DNA of 64,000 bases from Betaproteobacteria bacterium (lineage in GTDB: Bacteria; Pseudomonadota; Gammaproteobacteria; Burkholderiales; Rhodocyclaceae). The stretch is taken from the NCBI GenBank assembly GCA_016703785.1, contig JADJBM010000032.1, positions 62,001 through 126,000 of the forward strand, given 5' to 3'. Made by a program: the position numbers and the translations under genes. Positions 7,434 to 16,080 of the stretch are shown here, in pieces (the stretch's first letter is position 1; the number at the start of each line of letters is the position of its first letter). A model generated the notes under the pieces. It was not told the DNA's origin, did no database searches, and saw only the letters and a program-made list of their open reading frames with translations.

Positions 7434-8300
7434 TTAGACCGCTGCCGCGCCGGCAACGATCTCGGATATTTCCTTGGTGATCGCGGCCTGGCGGGTCTTG
7501 TTGTAGACCAGCTGCAGTTCGTTGATCACCGTGCCGGCGTTGTCGGAGGCGGCCTTCATGGCCACCATGCGCGCGCTCTGCTCGGAAGCCATGTTCTCGG
7601 CCACCGACTGGTACACCAGTGCCTCGACGTAGCGCACCAGCAGGTCGTCGATGACGGCGCGGGCGTCCGGTTCGTAGATGTAGTCCCAGCCGTGCTCGGT
7701 CGGGCGCAACTGCTCGCCGGAGAGCGGCAGCAGCTGTTCGAGCACCGGCTCCTGCTTCATGGTGTTGATGAAGCGGGTGTAGGCGACATAGACGGCGTCG
7801 AGCTCGCCGGCGTGGAAGGCGTCGAGCATGACCTTCACCGGGCCGATCATCTTGTCGAGGTGCGGCGTGTCGCCGAGGTGCGTGACGTTGGACACGACCT
7901 TGGCACCGAGGCGCTGCATGAAGCCGAGGCCCTTCGAGCCGATGGCGGTGACACGGATGTCGCCGACGCCATTGCCTTCCCACTCCTTGAACTGGTTCAG
8001 GCAGATGCGCAGCACGTTTGTGTTGAGGCCGCCGCACAGACCCTTGTCGGTGGTGATGACGACCAGCCCGACGCGCTTGATCTCTTCCGCCTTCTTGAGG
8101 AAGGGATGCTTGTACTCGGAGTTGGCGTGCGACAGGTTGGCGGCCAGCCGACGGATCTTCTCGCCATAGGGACGGGCGGCCTTCATGCGCTCCTGTGCCT
8201 TGCGCATCTTCGAGGCCGCGACCATCTCCATGGCCTTGGTGATCTTGCGCGTGTTTTGCACGCTCTTGATCTTGGTGCGTATTTCCTTGCCGCTTGCCAT
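7434..8300 (-). CDS. atpG: ATP synthase F1 subunit gamma
   Basis: The 288-residue rotary shaft subunit. The conserved N-terminal helix (MASGKEIRTKIKSVQNTRKI, then AMEMVAASKM) and the C-terminal helix (MKAASDNAGTVINELQLVYN, then RQAAITKEISEIVAGA) form the coiled coil that turns inside alpha3beta3. The length is normal and the frame is intact. It lies 16 bp after the atpA stop. Confidence 0.97.
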   Translation of the reverse strand: MASGKEIRTKIKSVQNTRKITKAMEMVAASKMRKAQERMKAARPYGEKIRRLAANLSHANSEYKHPFLKKAEEIKRVGLVVITTDKGLCGGLNTNVLRICLNQFKEWEGNGVGDIRVTAIGSKGLGFMQRLGAKVVSNVTHLGDTPHLDKMIGPVKVMLDAFHAGELDAVYVAYTRFINTMKQEPVLEQLLPLSGEQLRPTEHGWDYIYEPDARAVIDDLLVRYVEALVYQSVAENMASEQSARMVAMKAASDNAGTVINELQLVYNKTRQAAITKEISEIVAGAAAV

Positions 8301-8316
8301 GATGGTTTCCTAGCTG

Positions 8317-9853
<1,537 letters not shown>

Positions 9854-9864
9854 GTTTAATGCTC

Positions 9865-10401
9865 CTAATTCTTAAGCGCCGTAGCCATGGCTGCGAGCTT
9901 GCCGCGTACCGAAGCGTCGATAACCTGATCGCCGACGGCGATCCGAACCCCGCCAATAAGCTCGGGGGCCATTCTGACTGTCGCCTGGATCCTGCACTTG
10001 AAGCGCGCTTCCAGTTCGGCGACGAGATTCCTCAGCGTGGCATCGTCGAGCGGGAAGGCGGAGGCGATGTCGGCCTCCTGTACGCCCTCCTGCCCGTTCT
10101 TCAGATCGACGTAGAGCTCGCGGATCTCGGGAAGAACCTGCAGACGTTCGTTGTCGACGAGCAGACGGGCGAAGTTCTGCTGTTCGGCAGAAAGCGACGG
10201 CCCGGCAACATCGAGGAACAACGTTGTGACCTGCGACGGCTGCAGGCGCGGATTGGCAATGCAATCCAGCATCTGCGCGTCGGCGGCAACGGCCGCCATG
10301 CGGTCAAGCGCCTGCTGCCATGGCCCCAGCGCGTTGCTCTCCCGCGCCAGCTGGAATGCGGCTTCGGCGTAGGGACGTGCGAGGGTGACGTTCTCGGCCA
10401 T
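9865..10401 (-). CDS. atpH: ATP synthase F1 subunit delta
   Basis: The 178-residue peripheral-stalk subunit that joins F1 to the b subunits. It has the helical N-terminal domain (LARPYAEAAFQLARESNALG) and the conserved C-terminal segment MAPELIGGVRIAVGDQVIDASVRGKL. The start is three bases after the atpF stop, showing close coupling. Confidence 0.95.
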   Translation of the reverse strand: MAENVTLARPYAEAAFQLARESNALGPWQQALDRMAAVAADAQMLDCIANPRLQPSQVTTLFLDVAGPSLSAEQQNFARLLVDNERLQVLPEIRELYVDLKNGQEGVQEADIASAFPLDDATLRNLVAELEARFKCRIQATVRMAPELIGGVRIAVGDQVIDASVRGKLAAMATALKN

Positions 10402-10404
10402 GGC

Positions 10405-10878
10405 TTACTTGAGTTCCTGTTTCAGGTTGGCGAGCAGGTCGGCGTGGACTTGGGCGTTGATTTCCTTGCGCAGGATGCGCTCGGCACCGGCGACGGCCAG
10501 AACGGCGACCTGCTCGCGCAGGGCCTCCTTGGCACGCTGGGCGGCGACGCCGGCTTCGGCCTCGGCGGCCTGGCGGGCTTGCGCAATGATGCGGGCCGAT
10601 TCCTGGCGGGCTTCCTCGACCAGTGCGACGCCCTGCTTCTCGGCACCGGCACGCAGCTCGGTGGCCGACTCGCGGGCCTTCTTCAGCTCGTCGACGACCT
10701 TTTTCTCGGTCAGCGCCAGTTCGGATTTCGCCTTGTCCGCGGCCGATAGCCCGTCGGCAATCTTTTTTGCGCGCTCGTCGAGTGCCTTCATGATGGGCGG
10801 CCACACGAATTTCATCGTGAACCACGCCAGAATGAGGAACACAACCAGCTGGGCAAACAGCGTTGCGTTCAGATTCAC
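10405..10878 (-). CDS. atpF: ATP synthase Fo subunit b
   Basis: The 157-residue stator subunit. One N-terminal membrane helix (residues about 5-27, with WPPIMKALDERAKKI just after it) is followed by a long alanine- and charge-rich coiled coil that dimerises and reaches to delta. The length is normal for proteobacterial b subunits. Confidence 0.95.
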   Translation of the reverse strand: MNLNATLFAQLVVFLILAWFTMKFVWPPIMKALDERAKKIADGLSAADKAKSELALTEKKVVDELKKARESATELRAGAEKQGVALVEEARQESARIIAQARQAAEAEAGVAAQRAKEALREQVAVLAVAGAERILRKEINAQVHADLLANLKQELK

Positions 10879-10907
10879 GGTAATCGCTCCTTAATCAGCA
10901 GGGCCGA

Positions 10908-11153
10908 TTACTTGATGAACGGGTTGGCGGTGGTGTACCAGAGGGCGATGCCGGTGCCGATGATGAACGCGGCGTCGATCAGGCCGACCAGCAGGAACAT
11001 CTTGGTCTGCAGGGTGTTCATCAGCTCGGGCTGGCGGGCCGACGACTCGAGGAAGCGGCCACCCATGATGCCGATGCCGATACAGGCGCCGGCGGCGCCC
11101 AGACCGATGATCAGGCCGGCAGCAAGAGCAACGAAGCCAACAACTTGTTCCAT
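10908..11153 (-). CDS. atpE: ATP synthase Fo subunit c
   Basis: The 81-residue proteolipid of the rotor ring. It is two membrane helices joined by the polar loop ARQPEL (residues 39-44). The ion-binding carboxylate is Asp60 in GLIDAAF, the position of E. coli Asp61. The Na+-type ligand set (Gln plus Glu/Ser pattern) is not seen, so a proton ring is inferred. The glycine-rich first helix (GAAGACIGIGIMGG) is typical. Confidence 0.96.
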   Translation of the reverse strand: MEQVVGFVALAAGLIIGLGAAGACIGIGIMGGRFLESSARQPELMNTLQTKMFLLVGLIDAAFIIGTGIALWYTTANPFIK

Positions 11154-11192
11154 GACAACTCCTTTATTTCGAGGTTTAAGACAAAAACGGGT

Positions 11193-12026
11193 TTAGTGAC
11201 TCTCGTGCGCCTGACCAACATACACCAGGGTCAACATCATGAAGATGAAGGCCTGCAGGGTAATGATCAGGATGTGGAAAATGGCCCAGATCGTGCCGGC
11301 GATGACGCCGCCGACCCAAAGAAGACCGGAGCCGAAGGTGCCGGCCCAGGCCGCGCCCATGAGGGCGATCAGCATGAAAATCAGTTCGCCGGCGTACATG
11401 TTGCCGAAGAGTCGCATGCCGTGAGAGACGGTCTTGGCGACGTACTCGATCATCTGCATGGCGAAGTTGATGGGGTAGAGCAGCGGATGGTTGCCGAAGG
11501 GTGCGGTGAACAGCTCGTGCATCCAGCCGCCGAAGCCCTTGATCTTGACGCTGTAGTAAAGGCACAGCAGCAGCACGCCGAGCGACATGCCGAGCGTGGC
11601 GTTGATGTCGGCGGTCGGCACGACGCGCATATAAGGTATGCCGGCGGCCTCGCCGGCACGCGGCAGCAGGTCGACCGGCAGCAGGTCCATGGCGTTCATC
11701 AGGAAGATCCAGACGAACACGGTGAGGGCCAGCGGCGCGACGAACTCGCGCGATTTCGGCGAATGCACGATGCCCTTGGCCTGGTCGGAGACCATCTCGA
11801 TGACGATCTCGACGGCGGCCTGCATGCGGCCGGGCACGCCGGACGTGGCGCGGGCAGCGAGGCGGGCCATGAAGAACACCGCGAGCAGGCCAAGGCCGAT
11901 GGAGTAGAACAGCGTATCGAGGTGAAGTACCGACCAGTCGACCAGGCCAACCTGCTTCTGGTTGGTGAGGAAGGTCAGATGGTGGACGATGTATTCGGAA
12001 GCGGTGGGGGCGTGTTCGGTAGCCAT
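11193..12026 (-). CDS. atpB: ATP synthase Fo subunit a
   Basis: A 277-residue multi-pass membrane subunit that forms the proton half-channels against the c ring. The essential arginine is Arg205 in SHGMRLFGNMYAGEL. Other family marks are NAMDLLPVDLLP and the final helix, with ITLQAFIFMMLTLVY. The start is two bases after the atpI stop. Confidence 0.96.
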   Translation of the reverse strand: MATEHAPTASEYIVHHLTFLTNQKQVGLVDWSVLHLDTLFYSIGLGLLAVFFMARLAARATSGVPGRMQAAVEIVIEMVSDQAKGIVHSPKSREFVAPLALTVFVWIFLMNAMDLLPVDLLPRAGEAAGIPYMRVVPTADINATLGMSLGVLLLCLYYSVKIKGFGGWMHELFTAPFGNHPLLYPINFAMQMIEYVAKTVSHGMRLFGNMYAGELIFMLIALMGAAWAGTFGSGLLWVGGVIAGTIWAIFHILIITLQAFIFMMLTLVYVGQAHESH

Positions 12027-12028
12027 AT

Positions 12029-12379
12029 TCAGAACTTTTTGCTTAAAAGTGCCAATAGATTCGCTTTAAGGACCACCACCAGACCTGCGATCAATGCGAG
12101 CCAGTGCATGTCGCGGTACAGGCTTGCGGCCGCCGCCAACAACGCAATGGTTGCGGCGACTTTCATGAATTCCCCGACAAAGAACGAGGCGGCTGAGGCT
12201 CCACCCGGCTTTCGGCTCTCGGCAAACAGGCGCAAGGCGAAAAGCGAATTGGGCAGAACGATGGCGAGCCCTCCGAGCATCGCCGAAACTGCGCCGTGCC
12301 ATCCGGCCAGCAGCCCCGCGATGGCCGCAACGACAAAGGTTGCGGCAATTTGCAGAAGGACCGCCCGGAACATCAACAT
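12029..12379 (-). CDS. atpI: ATP synthase assembly protein I
   Basis: A small protein of about 116 residues with four predicted membrane helices, encoded first in the atp operon. AtpI proteins help c-ring assembly and perhaps Mg2+ handling; they are poorly conserved, so the call rests on position and hydropathy. The ATG at 12379 (MLMFRAVLLQ) is preferred. A GTG at 12406 in the same frame would add nine polar residues and cannot be excluded. Confidence 0.85.
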   Translation of the reverse strand: MLMFRAVLLQIAATFVVAAIAGLLAGWHGAVSAMLGGLAIVLPNSLFALRLFAESRKPGGASAASFFVGEFMKVAATIALLAAAASLYRDMHWLALIAGLVVVLKANLLALLSKKF

Positions 12380-12474
12380 GACGGTTTCACCACGCCCCGG
12401 CGACACATTTAATTAATTGCGCGCTGCAAAACTTCTGGCTGCGCAAGGCGTGCCGCCCCTTACAAAAGACGGCG

Positions 12475-12503
12475 ATTTTATAGTCGTATAAAAGAAATGT
12501 CAA
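12475..12503 (-). promoter_or_regulatory. Strong sigma-70 promoter of the atp operon
   Basis: On the minus strand, TTGACA (12503-12498) and TAAAAT (12480-12475) are separated by exactly 17 bp, about 70-95 bases before atpI. This is a near-consensus housekeeping promoter, as expected for ATP synthase. It lies back to back with the arsR promoter. Confidence 0.8.
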
Positions 12504-12606
12504 ACCCGGGAACCGCGCCAATACAGGCATGCGGGCCGACTAAAGCTTCAGTTATCAACCACATCCAGCAGAGTGCAGGATTGTTGCTTTGCAACAAAAA
12601 AAGCCC

Positions 12607-12635
12607 TTGACAGGATATAACCAAATAATTAATTT
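12607..12635 (+). promoter_or_regulatory. Promoter of the arsR operon
   Basis: TTGACA at 12607-12612, a 17-bp spacer, then TAATTT at 12630-12635. The -10 lies within the inverted repeat 12617-12644, so a bound repressor would block RNA polymerase. Confidence 0.65.
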
Positions 12636-12644
12636 CTTGGTTAT
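12617..12644. promoter_or_regulatory. Probable ArsR operator (inverted repeat)
   Basis: Perfect 8-bp arms, ATAACCAA and TTGGTTAT, with a 12-bp AT-rich spacer. The size and placement are typical of ArsR/SmtB-family operators. It overlaps the promoter and the first candidate start codon of arsR. Confidence 0.65.
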
Positions 12645-12954
12645 GAATCCTGACTACTCGCACGCCATTCCTACCGCCTGGAGGCACATGTCCAGGGTGT
12701 TTACCGCGCTCGGGGACGAACACCGCCAACGCATCCTGCTCACCTTCGAGCCTGGCGAACGGCTCAATGTCGGCCAGATCGCCAACGTCTCCACGCTTTC
12801 CCGTTCCGCCGTCTCACACCACCTGAAGATTCTGCGCGAGGCCGGAGTGCTGCAAAGCCACAAGGAAGGCAAGGAGGTTTTCTTCTGGGTTAACAAGACT
12901 TTCCTGCAGGAAACCCTACGCAACGTGCTGGACTACGTCGAATCGAACTCATGA
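12643..12954 (+). CDS. ArsR-family transcriptional repressor
   Basis: A winged-helix regulator of 103 residues (88 if ATG 12688 is used). The core is RVFTALGDEHRQRILL, then an HTH with STLSRSAVSHHLKILREAGV, and a wing with HKEGKEVFFWV. It has no cysteine, so it is not a classical metal or arsenite sensor of the ELCVCDL type; the ligand is unknown. ATG 12688 follows GGAGG at 12680-12684 and fits the predicted transcription start near 12642. ATG 12643 would be almost leaderless but gives a fuller first helix. It overlaps the amidohydrolase gene by 4 bp (ATGA) and probably represses this operon through the adjacent palindrome. Confidence 0.85.
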   Translation: MNPDYSHAIPTAWRHMSRVFTALGDEHRQRILLTFEPGERLNVGQIANVSTLSRSAVSHHLKILREAGVLQSHKEGKEVFFWVNKTFLQETLRNVLDYVESNS

Positions 12955-14192
12955 ACCGACGCCGCTTCCTGATCGCCGCCGGCACAGCCGGCATGGGGCT
13001 CGCCGGCGCTGCCGTCTGGCGATTCTGGCCGGAACAAGGACTGCTGAACCCCTGCCTGGCGGCGCTGCCTCGCGCTCTCGCAGAGCATGAACTGGTGCAC
13101 TCCGCCTGGTCAGGCCTCGATCCGGCTCAAGTGTGGGACTGCCATGCCCACCTCGTCGGCACCGGGGATTCGGGCAACGGCATCTGGCTCAACCCGGCGC
13201 TGGAATCCATGCTCCACCCATTGCAATACGCCCAGCGTCTGTTCTTCCTCAACGCCGGCTGCGCCCACGAAGCGCCGGGACGGGTTGACCAGAGCTACGT
13301 CGAACGCATGCACAACCTGCTGGAGGGCTTGCGGCCGGGCGTGAAGCTGATGCTCTTCGCCTTCGACTACCTCCACCGCGAGGACGGCACGGCCGACCGG
13401 GACAACAGCTCGTTTTACGTACCGAACGAATACGCGCGGAACATCGCACGCAAGCATCCGAAGTTTTTCGAGTGGGTGGCTTCGATCCACCCTTACCGCA
13501 AGGATTGCGTCGAGGCGCTCGAGCGCGCCGCCGCCGAGGGCGCCCGCGCCATCAAGTGGCTGCCCGCCGCACAGGGCATGAACCCGACCTCGCCCCTGTG
13601 CGATCCCTTTTTCACCGCACTGGCGAAGCTCGATCTCCCGCTCATCAGCCACGCCGGCGAGGAGCGCGCGGTGCACGGCGGCAACACCCAGCACTTCGGC
13701 AACCCGCTGCTGCTGCGCCGGGCGCTGGATCACGGCGTGCGCGTAGTGGTGGCGCATTGCGGTTCGATGGGCCAGGACCGCGATATCGACCAAGGCGAGA
13801 ACGGCCCCCATGTCGACAGCTTCGACCTCTTCGCCCGCCTGATGGACGACGCGAAGTACGGCCCGAAACTCCACGGCGACATCTCCGCCATGACGCAACT
13901 GAACCGCGCCGGCCCGGCGCTGGAAACCGTGCTGCGGCGCGAAGACTGGCATCCGCGCCTGCTGAACGGTTCGGATTACCCGCTGCCGGGGGTGATGCCG
14001 CTGTTTTCCGTTACCTATATGGTGCAACTCGGCCTGATTCCCGACAGCGCCGCACAGGTACTCACCGAGATCCGCAAACACAATCCGCTGCTGTTCGATT
14101 TCGTGCTGAAACGCCAGTTGGCATTCAGGGGCAAGCGCTTCGCAAAGTCAGTCTTCGAGACACGGCGGTTCTTCGAAAAGAAAAAAGTATGA
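12951..14192 (+). CDS. Amidohydrolase-superfamily protein with Tat-like signal
   Basis: A 413-residue TIM-barrel metal-dependent hydrolase of the amidohydrolase-2 type. Metal-site features are DCHAHL (about residues 63-68), SHAGEE after strand 5, VVAHCGS, and NGSDYPLPG near residue 345. The N-terminus NRRRFLIAAG followed by a hydrophobic alanine/glycine stretch is a Tat-type export signal, so an extracytoplasmic enzyme is likely. The substrate is unknown. It is translationally coupled to arsR and to the downstream transporter by ATGA overlaps. The last 17 or so codons contain 25-bp motif copy 4, so the motif supplies part of the C-terminal tail. Confidence 0.8.
   Translation: MNRRRFLIAAGTAGMGLAGAAVWRFWPEQGLLNPCLAALPRALAEHELVHSAWSGLDPAQVWDCHAHLVGTGDSGNGIWLNPALESMLHPLQYAQRLFFLNAGCAHEAPGRVDQSYVERMHNLLEGLRPGVKLMLFAFDYLHREDGTADRDNSSFYVPNEYARNIARKHPKFFEWVASIHPYRKDCVEALERAAAEGARAIKWLPAAQGMNPTSPLCDPFFTALAKLDLPLISHAGEERAVHGGNTQHFGNPLLLRRALDHGVRVVVAHCGSMGQDRDIDQGENGPHVDSFDLFARLMDDAKYGPKLHGDISAMTQLNRAGPALETVLRREDWHPRLLNGSDYPLPGVMPLFSVTYMVQLGLIPDSAAQVLTEIRKHNPLLFDFVLKRQLAFRGKRFAKSVFETRRFFEKKKV
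14144..14168 (+). repeat. 25-bp dispersed bipartite motif, copy 4
   Basis: AAAGTCAGTC, 7 nt, CACGGCGG. It lies inside the 3' end of the amidohydrolase gene, in sense orientation. Confidence 0.8.
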
Positions 14193-16072
14193 GCAATCAG
14201 TTCGGCCTATTGAAGGAAAGGCGTTTCGCGCCCTTCTTCGGCGTGCAGTTCCTCGGCGCGCTCAACGACAACGTCTTCAAGCAGGCGCTGGTAATCCTGC
14301 TCACCTACTCGACCGCCAGCTACACGACGATGTCGACGGACATCCTGCAGAACCTGGCACAGGCGCTGTTCGTGCTGCCCTTCTTCCTGTTTTCGGCGAC
14401 CGCCGGCCAGCTGGCGGACAAGTTCGAGAAGTCGCGGCTCATCAGCATCACGGTGTTCATCGAGCTGTGCTGCATGGCGCTGGGCGCGGCGGGCTTCTTC
14501 CTGCACAGCCTGCCCCTGCTCTTCGCCGCCCTCTTCCTCGGCGGCGTCCAGTCGGCACTGTTCGGCCCGGTAAAGTACGCCATCCTGCCGCAGCACCTGA
14601 AGGAATCCGAACTGGTCGGCGGCAACGGCATGGTGGAGATGGGCACCTCCGTGGCCATCCTCGTCGGCATGATGCTGGGCGGCTGGCTGGTGGCGCAGGA
14701 AGGCTGGGGCGTCGCCGCCGCAGCGGTCGTCACCATGGCCATCTCCGCAACGGGCTTCCTGCTCTCGCGTCTGATCCCGCTGGCGCCGGCGGCCGATCCG
14801 CAATTGCAGATCAACTGGAACCCGTTCACGGAGACCTGGCGCAATTTCAAGTTCATGCGCGGCAACCGCACGGTGTTCCTCTCGGTGCTGGGCATCTCCT
14901 GGTTCTGGTTCTACGGCTCGATCTTCCTCACGCAGTTCCCGAACTTGTCGAAGGACATCCTCTCCGGTCAGGAGTCGGTGGTGACGCTGCTGCTGATCGT
15001 CTTCTCGATCGGCATCGGCGTCGGCTCGCTCCTGTGCGAGCGCCTCTCCGGCCACAAGGTGGAGATCGGCCTGGTGCCCTTCGGCTCGATCGGCATGACG
15101 CTGTTCGGCGTCGACCTCTATTTCGCGCTGTCCGCGCACATCCAGCACGCGCCGATGGCGCTGGCCGCCTTCCTGCAGGATGCCGGCCACTGGCGCATCC
15201 TCGCCGACCTGTTCCTCATCGGCCTCTTCGGCGGCTTCTACATCGTGCCGCTGTATGCGCTGATCCAGATCCGCTCGGAGCCGTCGCACCGCTCGCGCAT
15301 CATCGCCGGCAACAACATCCTCAATGCGCTGTTCATGGTCGCCGCGGCAGGCATCGCCATCGGCCTCTTCTCGGCGGGCTTCACCATCCCGCAGCTGCTG
15401 CTGGCCACGGCGTTGATGAACGCCGTCGTCGCGCTCTACATCTACCGGCTGGTGCCGGAGTTCCTCATGCGCTTCATCGTGTGGCTGCTGATCCACTCGG
15501 TGTACCGCCTGAAGAAGGAGGGGCTGCAGCACATCCCCGAGGAAGGCCCGGCGCTGATCGTCTGCAACCACGTCAGCTTCGTCGATGCGCTGGTGGTGAT
15601 GGCAGCCTGCCCACGGCCGATCCGTTTCGTCATGGACCACCAGATCTTCAGGATCCCCGTTTTGAACTTCGTCTTTCGCGAAGGGCGTGCCATCCCCATC
15701 GCCCCGGCGAAGGAGGATCCGGCCCTGCTGGAGAAGGCCTACGACGAGGTGGCAAAGGCGCTCGAGGCCGGCGATCTCGTCGGCATCTTCCCCGAGGGCC
15801 GCATCACCGACACGGGCGAGCTGTATCCGTTCAAGAAGGGCATCACGCGCATCGTCGAGCGCACGCCGGTGCCGGTGGTGCCGATGGCACTGAAAGGCTT
15901 GTGGGGCAGCTTCTTCTCGCGCAAGGACGGACCGGCGATGACCAAGCGGCCCTTCCGCCGCGGCCTGTCGTCGAGGATCAGCCTCGCGGTGGCGCCGGCC
16001 GTGGCGCCGGCGGCGGCCACGCCGGAAGCCTTGCAAGAGATCGTCGCCGGCCTGCGCGGCGACAATCGATAG
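14189..16072 (+). CDS. Fused MFS lysophospholipid transporter and 1-acylglycerol-phosphate acyltransferase (LplT-PlsC)
   Basis: A 627-residue fusion. Residues about 1-420 form a 12-helix MFS domain like LplT, beginning FFGVQFLGALNDNVFKQALV, typical of lysophospholipid flippases. Residues about 430-620 form a PlsC domain with the catalytic NHVSFVD (H-x4-D, near residue 456) and FPEGRIT near 533. The acyl-ACP synthetase domain of full Aas proteins is absent, so it would need acyl-ACP or acyl-CoA made elsewhere. The likely role is import and re-acylation of lysophospholipids at the inner membrane. It starts inside the stop of the amidohydrolase gene (ATGA). Confidence 0.88.
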   Translation: MSNQFGLLKERRFAPFFGVQFLGALNDNVFKQALVILLTYSTASYTTMSTDILQNLAQALFVLPFFLFSATAGQLADKFEKSRLISITVFIELCCMALGAAGFFLHSLPLLFAALFLGGVQSALFGPVKYAILPQHLKESELVGGNGMVEMGTSVAILVGMMLGGWLVAQEGWGVAAAAVVTMAISATGFLLSRLIPLAPAADPQLQINWNPFTETWRNFKFMRGNRTVFLSVLGISWFWFYGSIFLTQFPNLSKDILSGQESVVTLLLIVFSIGIGVGSLLCERLSGHKVEIGLVPFGSIGMTLFGVDLYFALSAHIQHAPMALAAFLQDAGHWRILADLFLIGLFGGFYIVPLYALIQIRSEPSHRSRIIAGNNILNALFMVAAAGIAIGLFSAGFTIPQLLLATALMNAVVALYIYRLVPEFLMRFIVWLLIHSVYRLKKEGLQHIPEEGPALIVCNHVSFVDALVVMAACPRPIRFVMDHQIFRIPVLNFVFREGRAIPIAPAKEDPALLEKAYDEVAKALEAGDLVGIFPEGRITDTGELYPFKKGITRIVERTPVPVVPMALKGLWGSFFSRKDGPAMTKRPFRRGLSSRISLAVAPAVAPAAATPEALQEIVAGLRGDNR

Positions 16073-16080
16073 GAAGAGCC

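Noticed and set aside
5951..7480. Long plus-strand open frame opposite atpD (about 509 codons)
   Set aside because: It is the antisense shadow of a GC-rich, highly conserved gene. The composition is biased (many His, Ala, Gly, Val) and no family pattern is visible.
14207..16036. Minus-strand open frame of about 609 codons opposite the LplT-PlsC gene
   Set aside because: Antisense shadow rich in Asp, Glu, His and Arg; the plus-strand gene has clear motifs throughout.
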